Source of the DNA: Oxytricha trifallax
Lineage: Eukaryota > Ciliophora > Spirotrichea > Sporadotrichida > Oxytrichidae
NCBI GenBank assembly: GCA_000711775.1
Contig: ARYC01017296.1
Location: 62,001 to 126,000 of the forward strand
Direction of reading: 5' to 3'
Length of the DNA stretch: 64,000 nucleotides
Below the pieces are notes generated by a model. It was not told the origin of the DNA and made no database searches. It saw only the letters and a program-made list of their open reading frames with translations. The position numbers and the translations under genes were made by a program. Below, piece after piece: positions 35,345 to 45,413 of the stretch (its first letter is position 1; each line of letters opens with the position of its first letter).

Positions 35345-37679
35345 AAAAACCCCAAAACCCCTTAATAAAGTTTTTTATGTGTTTTGATTAATGATGTTAA
35401 TGTTGAGATTAGATTTTATTTTAGATAGGAAGCATCCATTTTGACTCTAGCTTTAAAAATATGAAAGTTTTATTTCATCAATTTATAAATTGAACTTATA
35501 TTTTCTCATATTTATTATAATGTTATAACAATTTTTTTTGAAAAAGATAAGATATAGAAAGAATATTTTTTATTTTTATTGATAGTGTTTAAGAAGATTG
35601 AAGATTTCATGATTTCAGGATATTGTCATTTGTTCCAACCGAGACCCCCCCTCCCAGGTCTAAAACGAGAACCCCCTCCCACCCTAACTAGACCCCCCCT
35701 CCCACCTCAACAACATCCCAATTCAAATGAAAACTTTAATCCTCGATGTTCAAATCATTTTCCTCATGATATCTTGATCTCATTTTTTTATACATAAAAA
35801 TACTTTTTCAAAAGTTTTCTCAATCATTAAATGCTTATCTTTTCTTAAATTTTACATCTTTCATTACGTCCGTCGACTATTTTATCTTTATGCTCCCATA
35901 GGAAATTAATATAATATACTTAAATTTTACTCGTTAATAATATAATTTAAAAAATGTTGAACCAACAAACTCATTAAATTATATATAACAATCATAGAAC
36001 TAAATTTAAATAAAAATGTAATTACTTTAATATTCAATATTCGAAATATGATTAATTTTTTATAGCAATGTTTTGCAACTATTCTATAATTATTACCATT
36101 AACATAAATATAGGAACTAATAGTTATGGAAAAATTGATATTAAAGGTATAATTAAAATAAAGCCTATTTTATTCATTTTAATAATAAATTAATGTAAAT
36201 GAACTAATTTAAATAAAAAACAACTTCTTTATTAATTAAAAATAGTTAAACACTAAATTTTATTAAAGTAAATAAAATAGGCTTTATTTTAATATACTTT
36301 AATATCAATTTTCCATAACTATTAGTTCCTATATTTATGTTAATGGTAATAAATTATAGAATAATTGCAAAACATTGCTATAAAAAATTAATCATATTTC
36401 GAATATAGAATATTAAAGTAATTACATTTTTATTTAAATTTAGTTCTATGATTGTTATATATAATTTAATGAGTTTGTTGGTTCAACATTTTTTTAATTA
36501 TATTATTAACGAGTAAAAATTAAGTATATTATATTAATTTCCTATGGGAGCATATAGATAAAATAGTCGACGGACGTAATGAAAGATGTAAAATTTAAGA
36601 AAAGATAAGCATTTGAATGATTGAGAAAATTTTTGAAAAAGTATTTTTATGTATAAAAAATGAGATCAAGATGTCATGAGGAAAATGATTTAAACATCGA
36701 GGATAAAAGTTTTCATTTGAATTGGGATGTTGTTGAGGTGGGAGGGGGGGTCTCGTTAGGGTGGGAGGGGGGTTCTCGTTTTAGACCTGGGAGGGGGGGG
36801 TCTCGGTTGGAACAGTCATTTATTCACTAATTTTTTTATAAAAAAATAATAGTACATTATAAACTAATTCATCGCTTTCATTTCAATTACCATGCGTTAT
36901 TCAATGATATATTTTTATGCAATAAAATATTTTTGGTAGCATAAGTAAAATTAATTAAAAAATGAATTATATGAGTGGTTGTTAGCTGATTTATTGCCAT
37001 TATCATGTAATGTTTATTTGCAGAAGTGTTATAAATGGATTATAATTTAAAAAAATGTATTTATAATTTCTATAAATTTTTAGACAGCTATTAATTATGG
37101 GTATTTTATATTAGGACAACGTTGTAAAGAGAAATGGAGAAAGATATCGAAATCTGTAACAACGGTTCAGAGATGGATTTCCATTTAACTAATTTATTCC
37201 ATTAAATTAGAACTAAATATATTATAATTGAATTAGTACTTGTGCTTATTAAGATAAATTTTAATTTTTTCCAATTTAATTGTACCTAAATTAATTAGTA
37301 CCTTTTTAAAATTAATGGGGCTTAATCGAAAAGTTCCAATCTGATTCAAAATTAAATTGGCACAATGTACTAAAGGTATAATAACTACATAAGAACCAAG
37401 GCATTTCTATAATGGTCTGAATGAATTTTAAGAAGTAATTTTCATAAAATTTATATAGTTTTATTAAATAAGTAAAGCAAACAAAAATTGCAATACCATT
37501 TAAATTTTCCGTAGAGGGATAAATTTCAACATAACATTTATTAAAATGTGATAAAATATAAAAATAAAATAATTTCTCTATAAAAATAACAAATTGTATT
37601 AAATCTAATATAAAAAATGAATCAATCTATAAGAAACCATAATCCCCAAAATTACTCATTAAGGGGTTTAGGGGTTTTG
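35345..37679. mobile_element. Non-autonomous TBE derivative with a nested element (2335 bp)
   Basis: The left end AAAAACCCCAAAACCCC at 35345-35361 and right end GGGGTTTAGGGGTTTTG to 37679 are flanked by ACT at 35342-35344 and 37680-37682. Without the nested foldback element it would be about 1.15 kb, matching the 1188-bp element at 1611-2798, with which it shares end-proximal sequence (TTTTCATAAAATTTA, AAACCATAATCCCC). It interrupts block 1 of R copy D. No transposase gene. Confidence 0.85.
35632..36813. mobile_element. Foldback element with near-perfect arms of about 590 bp, nested in a TBE derivative
   Basis: It starts GTTCCAACCGAGACCCCCC and ends with the inverted GGTCTCGGTTGGAAC. The two halves are almost exact inverted copies, with centre near 36225 (TAAACACTAAATTTTATT region). 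GTCATTT follows the pattern of a target duplication on both sides (35625-35631 and 36815-36821; the base before differs). The open proline-rich frame at 35579-35797 is only the C-tract repeats of the left end. No transposase. Such an inverted repeat would form a long hairpin when transcribed or single-stranded. Confidence 0.8.
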
Positions 37680-37739
37680 ACTGTACTCATCTCAGAAGTG
37701 CTAGAATTAGGAGGATTGGACAAGAGCGCTTGATAATGC

Positions 37740-38660
37740 GATAAATCATATATATTTTTAAGATATATTTCAAGAACATTTTTTATTAAAAAAAAACAAA
37801 CATTATTAGTTATTAACCAAAACATCTATAAATATAATTTGCTTATTTTACTAATTTTAATAAAAAATAACATTTTATTGAATGTTTGTACAACTTAGTT
37901 ATAATCCAACCAGTAGTATAGATTATAATTATATTAAAATACTTAAAGATTGATTAAATTTATAAACAAATCACCAAGATAAACTAATATGTAAATTTAT
38001 GAAAAAATTAAAATGATCTTTCCAAAGTATCTGTGATCCCTATAAATATTTCCTTTTTATTAAGCTTATAGAAAAATTATTTTATTAGATTTATTTTACT
38101 AGTTCTAATAGTTTTGATTTTAATAATATATTATCTAATTTCGTTTTCGCTCTATAATAAATAGGCCAAATAGATAACTTAATTAAAAATTTATTTGTCA
38201 ACAGTAATAAATAAATATATATTAATAAATTTTATAAATCAAGCCTAGGATTAAAAAACCGTTAAATTTAATGTGTAAGAAATAAAAGAGACATTACTAT
38301 TTTATAAAAATAATTTGTTTTTATTTAGGCAAATTTTAACAGTTAAATAAATGGAGATTAAATTATATTTGAAAGATCATAGTTGGCCTATTTAATAGAG
38401 ACTAATAAATTATGCTTTTTATATTAAAATTATCAAGATACAGTTAAAAATCAAGATTTTTAATGATATAATTGCAGTTTGTTTTTTTTAAGGACTTAAA
38501 ATTTTGCTTCATAATATAATCAACTTTTAAAATTTACAGTTGAGAATAAAGTGTAAATGAGATAAAGGAAATAAATTGGTTATTAAAAAATGACATGCAA
38601 AGAAATTTACTTGATTATTTTTGATTTATATTTACAAAATATATTATTAAATTTTTGTAT
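37740..38660. other. AT-rich spacer
   Basis: No coding block or element termini seen between R copies D and E. Confidence 0.35.
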
Positions 38661-38664
38661 TTAA

Positions 38665-39345
38665 CTTAGTAGTAACTCAGCATCTAAACAACCAAGTGAA
38701 ACAGAATAAGAAGTTGAACAGATTTAAAAAGAACACTTGATTTAGGATCTCATCTTTCTCTGGGAAGCTTGGCTCTGATATTTTCAAAGGATTGATTTCG
38801 ATTAACATGATGTTTTATTATATAAAAATTAGAGATAGCTCTGTATCTTTGAAAGCCCCATCATTTTTGCAATGCTTGGAGTTATTTAAATATAAATTAA
38901 TCAACTGGGAATTAGAGTTGAGCAACCTTTTGTGAGCTCTTCTTGACAATGGACCTCTGTCATAATTATGAAAAAACAAGAATTTTGTTAATCTCTATGC
39001 CTCTCTATTGGAATCAAAGGCTCAATTTGAGTGTTATTCTTCTTGAACGTATAATTAAATAAAAAAATTATAAGAACCTAAAATAATTTTTTTCATCATG
39101 AACTGTTCTTAGGTTTGCGCTCTTGCAGAAAGCGGAGGGATTTTGAGCTTTGCGCTTTGATTATTCCTTGAAATTAAAATTAATAATAATAAAATATTTG
39201 AAACGTTGGAGTTATTTTTCTGCATCGAGACCAATATTCTTATTATTAAATGGTCTTTTAGATGTTGTCTATTTGCTTCTGCTTTTTAGTTTCATACTTT
39301 ATCTTGGCCTATTCTTTATACTAATAAAAGCATAACAATAAGGAT
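38665..39345 (-). pseudogene. R family copy E (partial, minus strand)
   Basis: Minus-strand blocks at about 39345-39115 (MKLKS..KQTTSK; KAQSSKSLRFLQER), 39050-38880 (VKKSSQKVAQL-type) and 38840-38670 (SLPREK region; hydrophobic FNFLILFHL-type). They match the middle of copies F and G closely. N-terminal and C-terminal blocks are missing, so this is a truncated duplicate. The plus-strand open frame at 39150-39335 is its antisense shadow. Confidence 0.5.
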
Positions 39346-39349
39346 TTGT

Positions 39350-39884
39350 TTTATATTATTAAGGATATTTTTATACAATTAATATCTGTCTTGTTTTAAC
39401 ATTTAGAAAGTACTACATTCCATTCAAGGCAAGAAAAAATGTGTATAGTTAAACATTAACATGTAATGATTCAATTTTTATGATTTGTTTTTTTTGTTTA
39501 AAATTATAAAATTAAATTTACAATTTGATCCTTGATTTATAAATATTCTAGATTTTTATACAAAAGGAGAGATCCGTTTTTTTCAAAAAATTTTGAATAA
39601 TCTTTTTATATTAAATCAATAACTTGAGTTAATATAAAATCGATATGTATCATTTATTATAATAAACTAGAATTCTCTTTAAGTTATAAATAATCAAAGT
39701 TAAGAATCAAAATTTTATCAATAAATACAACTTTGATTATGAGTCGATGTGAAATATAAATATCGTATCTCGCTAATAACTTATAAAGTATTTCAATTAT
39801 ATTTTTCATCTAAGATTCTATAAATATTATTTCTGTAATTTCCAACAACAAAATGCCCCTATTTAATTTAATAATCTTTTATTT
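39350..39884. other. AT-rich spacer
   Basis: Stops in all frames; lies between head-to-head R copies E (minus) and F (plus). Confidence 0.35.
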
Positions 39885-40396
39885 AAAAGATAGATGACAG
39901 TCTCCGCAAGAAGGAAAAGTACATCTTTCTAAAAACCAATGAGTAATTATTTCCAAAAAAACAATCTCATTTAAAATCTATAATCAGCTCTATCCAAATA
40001 AGCTGAGGGAGTCAAGATTAGTTTATAATAATAAATGAAAAATAGCTAGATGGCCAGCTCCTAGGCTAAATTTTTACATAATATTAGATTAAAATCAAAT
40101 ATTTGGTAGAGACATATAGGTTTAAAATTTATAGAGAAATTCTGTAAAAATATAAAGGGTTTTAGGGCTATATATAAAATCTTACTTATTTATAAAAAGA
40201 TTATCTAAAATCGGAATAAAGATATCATAATTTCTTATTTAGTTCATTGACTGTTATAGTAGATATAAAAATATCCCTAATTATATAAAAGAGTTATAAC
40301 AAATTTAATCCACAATTTTTAAAATTATATTTCTATTTTTTGTCATGGTAAATAGCCAAGATGAAATAATTCAATCCTTCATTTATAAGAAATAAT

Positions 40397-42022
40397 GGGG
40401 GGGGGGTCTAAGTCGGTGGCAAAATTTTTTGAAATCCTAAGTCGGTGGCAAAATTTTTTCAAAATCCTAAGTCGGTGGCAGAAATAAAAAAAATTTTTTT
40501 TTTCAAAATCCTATGTCGGTGGCAAAAAATAAAATATGATTATTTTACCAAAAACTCATAAATTGATGCTTAATATAAAAAAAAGTTTTCAATCAAAGAA
40601 TTGTTAATTAATTACTAACTAGTTAAATATCTCAGATAAAGATTCATTTGCCTTTTATTAATTGATTTTTATTTGTCTTCTCCATAATGCTTCCATTAGA
40701 AAATCATGCAAATTTTCATCACTTACCGTACTATAAATATTTTTAATATATCTTTTGAGTTAAAACCATGAGCTTTCAATTTAATTTGTTCCTCTAAAAT
40801 TTCTAGGTCTTACATTTGCATTGCTATTCTCACTATCATCTTGCATTTCAACATCTTTAAATTTATTTTCTTCATTTTCATCATCTTCATCATCATCTTC
40901 ATCATCATCGTCATCATCATCTTCATCATCATCGTCATCATTATCTTCTTCTTATTATAAATTAAATAAATTTTATTTTAGTTCTTCATGAACATATCTT
41001 TTATTGTATAATCCTGCTTATGAAAACTGCATATTTATATATGAACTAAATCCATCATGATGTATAGTAGATCCTACTTAAGAATATTAGTGTATTAGTG
41101 CCCATAAAGTATCTCTAGTTCTGTCTTTAACAATGAAAACTTTTGCTTCTTAGAATTTCTTTCTATCATACCGAATACCCAAATTTGCCTTTCAACTCTC
41201 ATATTTCCTACATAATTTCTAATTTAGCCTTCATCATGCAAGAATTTTCCATGAGTAAATAAACTTTCATCTACTTCAATATCACCATTAAGTATTTCAT
41301 TTTCATCTTAGATGTGAAAAATCTCCATATACTTAGCTATCTTTTTTCTAACATCTTAGAATATATTCTTGATTAATTTCTGATTTAATTTGTAATTGCA
41401 CATATTTAAATTGTACTTTGTTTGGGAAGAACTGTATCCCTTTGCAAAATAGTGAAACACCAATAAATACCATGCTGATATTGGTTGTTGATGCTTGCGA
41501 AACATAAATAGTGATTAAATTGATTTTTTACTCCTGCATGGTCGTTTACATTAGTATTCAACTTAATCTGGTGCATCTTTTCTTTTGGTTAACATCATAT
41601 ACTATCTGCATACTTAACATTTTACGTCATTTTCGAAAATTCCAGTTTCTTATAGATCTGCTATTACTTTTTATATATCTTTGATAAAACTCATTACATC
41701 CATTATTATTAAGATGTTTTTACAATATCTGAATGTCTTTTTTGCCTTTACATTTCTATATCTATTATATTTAAATAATAATATAAATTTTAAAATAAAT
41801 TTTTAGATACAACAATTTAAATATTTATTTTTTTTATTGAAAACTTTTTTTTATATTAAGCATCGTTTTTGGTAAAATAATCATATTTTATTTTTTGCCA
41901 CCGACATAGGATTTTGAAGAAAAACAAAATTTTTTATGTCTGCCACCGACATAGGATTTTGAAAAAATTTTGCCACCGACTTAGGATTTCAAAAAATTTC
42001 TGCCACCGATAAACCCCCCCCC
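40397..42022. mobile_element. Merlin/IS1595-like DNA transposon (1626 bp)
   Basis: Poly-G/poly-C ends (from 40397; to 42022) are followed by inverted arrays of AAGTCGGTGGCAAAATTTTT (three or four copies on each side). GAAATAAT is duplicated at 40389-40396 and 42023-42030. It contains one transposase gene on the minus strand. The 8-bp duplication and an ISXO2/IS1595-type transposase are the defining traits of Merlin elements. It lies in R copy F between the VNSQDEIIQSF block and the next one; whether it is excised in development is unknown. Confidence 0.9.
40589..41703 (-). pseudogene. Merlin/IS1595-type transposase with one frameshift and an acidic insertion
   Basis: Minus-strand frame from ATG 41703 (alternative ATG 41694) to TGA 40589-40591, TAA/TAG as Gln. 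The N-terminal zinc-ribbon-like cysteines are CQVC and CKRPC. The catalytic core shows IEVDES, RQIWVFGMIER, then KDRTRDTLWALI, HHDGFSSY as second Asp, and a C-terminal TNQIESSWFQLKRYI with LWRRQ, all typical of the DDE_Tnp_ISXO2 domain. Around 41150 one base seems missing, because WVFGMIERNSK and KVFIVKDRTRD are in different frames. Between the second Asp region and the IESSW motif lies a run of about 30 Asp/Glu codons (40860-40950), unusual for the family. Otherwise little decayed, so the insertion is recent or the frameshift is the first damage. Confidence 0.88.
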
Positions 42023-44697
42023 GAAATAATTAAGTTGCAAGAGCAGTAGAATATTTAATTTTATTGTAGGAAATTTTGACACTAATATATGAAAATTGAG
42101 CCTTATTTAATTCTTGCATCACATCTTTGGCTTCCTTACAGACAAGAAAATAAAAAAGATCATTTTAAAATAAGTAAGAAATATTATAGAATATATAAGT
42201 ATTATAATTAGTTTTGCATGAACGAATCAATATCTGACCAATCAATACTCAAAGAAAGTACTTGAAATTATAATCATTTCATCAAGTGAATACTAAGCAT
42301 ACCACTAGCGCGTACAATCAGTCTAACTAGTCAAGTCAGATATTTAAAACTGAGAAGTAATGGCTCACTCTTGACTATTGGGAGTCAAGTTCCCCCATTC
42401 TCAAGAGAACTTATTTATAATAATTATATCAATATATAATAAAATAGTCATTCAAAAATAATTTTTAATATAAAATAGGTATGGTATTTTTTTTATTGAT
42501 TAATATAGAATAATTAAAACATTATTTATTAATCATTTAAGATAATATTTTTTATTTTAAATATAACTTATTATATAAATAGTCAATATAAATTAATAGG
42601 TTCACTCAATTTTTAAATGTAATTCTTAAAATAATTATAGCTAAAATTATTAATTTTAATAAACAGTAATTATTTAGATTTATTTAAGAGAACCTACTAA
42701 TTCTTGATTTTCAGGCAGAAGCTATATGATTATATATTAGGAAACTCTTATGATAATAATATTTAAGTTTAAATGGTCTGCAAATACTATATCAAGCAGA
42801 GGCAAACATTCAATCGTAGTATATCTTATAACTATCAGACAATATTTATTCAAGTAGCTTGGAATTTCATAATAAACATAATAATTGTAAATAAATTAAA
42901 ATAAAATATATATAATGGATGTACTTACGAAAAAAATGAATTATATTCATTATTGTCTCAGTAGATTTAATCTTGTAAAGTATAAGTTATTAATTATAAT
43001 GTACAATCTATTACAATCTATTTATTATTTATTGGAAAATACATAAATTCTTTTGCTAATATTGTATAATTAGTGCGAGTTAAATTTAATTATTTATAAT
43101 TTTAAGGGATTAAAATTTATTACTAGATCTATTTACAGTATTTTTATGTGATAAAAAGTTTAAAAATAAAGTAAATTCATTATAAAATGAGTGTTTTTTA
43201 AAAGAATGAGTTGAAAATATAATGATTAACCAAAATGTTGCTTGAATCGATGATAAAAAATTCATTTATGTATAAATTTTTAATGGTTATGAAATAATGA
43301 TAAAATTTAATTTATACATGATACCAAAATAAAGTATGAAATTAAAAAGCAAAAGCAAATTGACAACATCTAAAAGAGCATTTAATAATAAGAATATTGG
43401 TCTCGATGCAGAAAACTAACTCCAACGTTTCAAAGTATTTAATTATTTTTAATTTTAATTTCAAGGAATGATCAAAGCGCAAAGCTCAAAATCCCTCCAC
43501 TCTCTGCAAGAGCAAAAACCTAAGAACAGTTTATAATAAAAATAAATTATAAATATTTAAAGATTTTTTTATACGTTCAAGACGAATAACACTTAAATTG
43601 AACCTTTAATTCCAATAGAGAGGCTTACAGAATAATATTAAATATAATTTTTACCATATATAATCTGGTAATTTTCGATTATAACATGAGGTCCATTGTC
43701 AAGAAGAGCTCACAAAAGGTTGCTCAACTCTAATTACAAGTTAATTATCTCATAATTTTAATAATAACTTCAAGAATTGCAAATATTATGGGGCTTTCAA
43801 TGATACAGAGCTTTATGAGTTTAACTACTTTATTTTAAAGTACATCAATCCTTTGAAAATATCAGAGCCAAGCTTCTCAGAGAAAGATGAGATCCCAAAG
43901 CAAGTGTTCTTTTTAAATCTGTTCAACTTCTTAATTCTATTCCACTTGGCTGTTTAAATGCTGAATAAATCAAAGATATTTATAAAATAAACTGATATAA
44001 CATGTAGCAATCATTCTTAGTCTCTTGTTTATTTACCTTAGACTAAATTAATGTCAAACTTCCAGTAGCCCAAGATCTCTCACTTTATAATTAAGTTCTC
44101 ATGCTATATAATTCTAAAGCAGCAAGTATCAGGTGAAGAATCCTAAACATACTATAATATTTGATTTACCTCCCAATTAAGAAAATGCCTCAACTAAGGA
44201 TATTTGAAATGATTTGTTTAAATAATAAAATCTATTTAATGGATAGAATTAAAATTAAGAAGCATTTCTACTACATAACTCTGCCTAAGTTCTTGCAGTA
44301 GTTCAGAGAGGACTTTAATGGAAATTACTTCATTGACCTGCTAGAAAGATTATATTGAAGAATCATTATTAACTTAAATTTAAATTGTTGTACTAATTAA
44401 TTTAAGAACAGATTGATTCAAATAATAGTTATAATTTTATTATAGTTTCCTGTGAATATGCGACCTTTTTAATGATTATTTAAATAAAAGCATGCAGGAA
44501 TTCTTCCCAGATATTAATTAGCCTTTAGAGTGACTACAATTTTAAGAAATCCTTCAATATTAAATATAAAAAAATTATTATAAAATCATTTACTTTCATA
44601 AAGTTTCAATGATTTATAATTGAAACATCTCTAATAAATAAATACTCTTTTTCTATTTATTAATTAGAATTAAAACATATTAATCTATTATGTTTCT

Positions 44698-45150
44698 TCA
44701 GAAACTCGAATCCTTATAGTTGATATTGAAGCCTTATAGCATTTCATTTACACTTTCTCTGTCTCCTTCACTTAGTTCGCGAAAAGCTACCTCATCTTTT
44801 GCGTTTTTAACATTAAAGTTGATTTAATTTATTCAATAAATTATTTACTAATACTCATACTGGTGCACTATATTATTCCTTTGATTTGACACTTAAGTGC
44901 TTGATGAGTGAGTCCTGGTGGCTTTCAAACTGCTTCTACAAAGTGATGTTCTCCTCGATCAGCTTGTTCTCCTTCTTCACCAAAAAGCTTACAATAATAA
45001 TTCAGCACCAGTTCCTCCACTTAAATTATTTACATTAGCAGTCTGTACTCCTTGGAATAAATAATACAGTAGTACTCAGCCTTCACACTCTAGAGATCTT
45101 GCAACTCCCTAATCATAATCTTGATCTCGTCGAAATTCACTTTACATATA
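44698..45150 (-). CDS. Gene N: small coiled-coil protein with very short IESs
   Basis: Minus-strand gene whose C-terminus ends at TGA 44698-44700 (SEGDRESVNEMLQGFNI). Upstream blocks: 45145-45072 (NFDEIKIMIRELQDLQSVKA), 45050-45006 and 44982-about 44870 (KKENKLIEENITLQKQFESH). Two putative IESs are tiny. GAGTAC (as GTACTC at 45045-45050 and 45072-45077) and TGGTG (as CACCA at 44978-44982 and 45006-45010) are pointer repeats 27 and 28 bp apart, and removing each 27/28-bp unit gives one continuous heptad-like frame (KAEYRLL; EELVKKENK). The start was not found; it may lie further upstream. Function unknown. A degenerate relative is at 30685-30755. Confidence 0.6.
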
Positions 45151-45413
45151 AATTAAACAATCAATTTAGAATTCGCTTGAATTCGACTTATTTATAATTG
45201 AAATTATTATTCATTAGCTTTATTTTTTAATATGTTGATGATATCTTCTACTCAGCAATTGCTGTTTGAAATAATTACTATTTTATAATTAATCAAAAAT
45301 AATAATTAATTTATTATTATTTTTTACTAGTAAATTCTAAAAATTAACCTATGTAGAATTTAAATCATCGATTTTGTTGCATCAATAATTAATTAATTAT
45401 AGGAATAAATTAC

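Larger units (their letters stand above)
30956..37735 (-). pseudogene. R family copy D (minus strand)
   Basis: Read on the minus strand from block 1 at about 37735. A TBE derivative splits this block, which resumes at 35341-35210. Blocks follow at about 34850-34540 (KKRGSSDSVNTIEVEGYRSS), 34450-34090 (KRINYYFAINKMTEQEKK; ENFEEEKSTTKKSSKQ), 33610-33420, 33060-33030, 32340-32250, 31990-31700 and the tail at about 31010-30956 (SMQELFSDINQPLE, stop 30956-30958). Block 1 contains TGA at 37692-37694 where copies B and C have TGC, so the frame is broken. It carries the MITE at 32466-32934 and the TBE derivative at 35345-37679. Middle blocks resemble copies E, F and G more than A to C, so D may be a mosaic. 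Protein not recognised. Confidence 0.55.
39888..44533 (+). pseudogene. R family copy F (split by a Merlin-like transposon)
   Basis: Plus-strand blocks: 39888-40020 (DDSLRKKEKYI, shortened block 2), 40050-40075, 40348-40396 (VNSQDEIIQSFI) continuing after the transposon at 42031, 42090-42180, 42290-42390, 42705-42850, 43320-43530 (KAQSSKSLHSLQE; KKNIGLDA region), 43600-43760 (NMRSIVKKSSQKVAQL), 43800-43980, 44040-44100, 44165-44360 (MDRIKIKKHFYYITLPKFLQ, then FREDFNGNYFIDLLER) and the tail at 44489-44533 (SMQEFFPDINQPLE, TGA 44531-44533). This copy and D and G show the C-terminus. Several early blocks are shortened or frame-broken. It converges with gene N across a 164-bp gap. Confidence 0.6.

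Noticed and set aside
35579-35797. Proline-rich ORF
   Set aside because: Produced by the C-tract repeats at the end of the foldback element; no coding conservation.
40860-40950. Simple (ATC)n-type microsatellite
   Set aside because: In the minus-strand transposase frame it encodes an Asp/Glu run and the frame continues on both sides.
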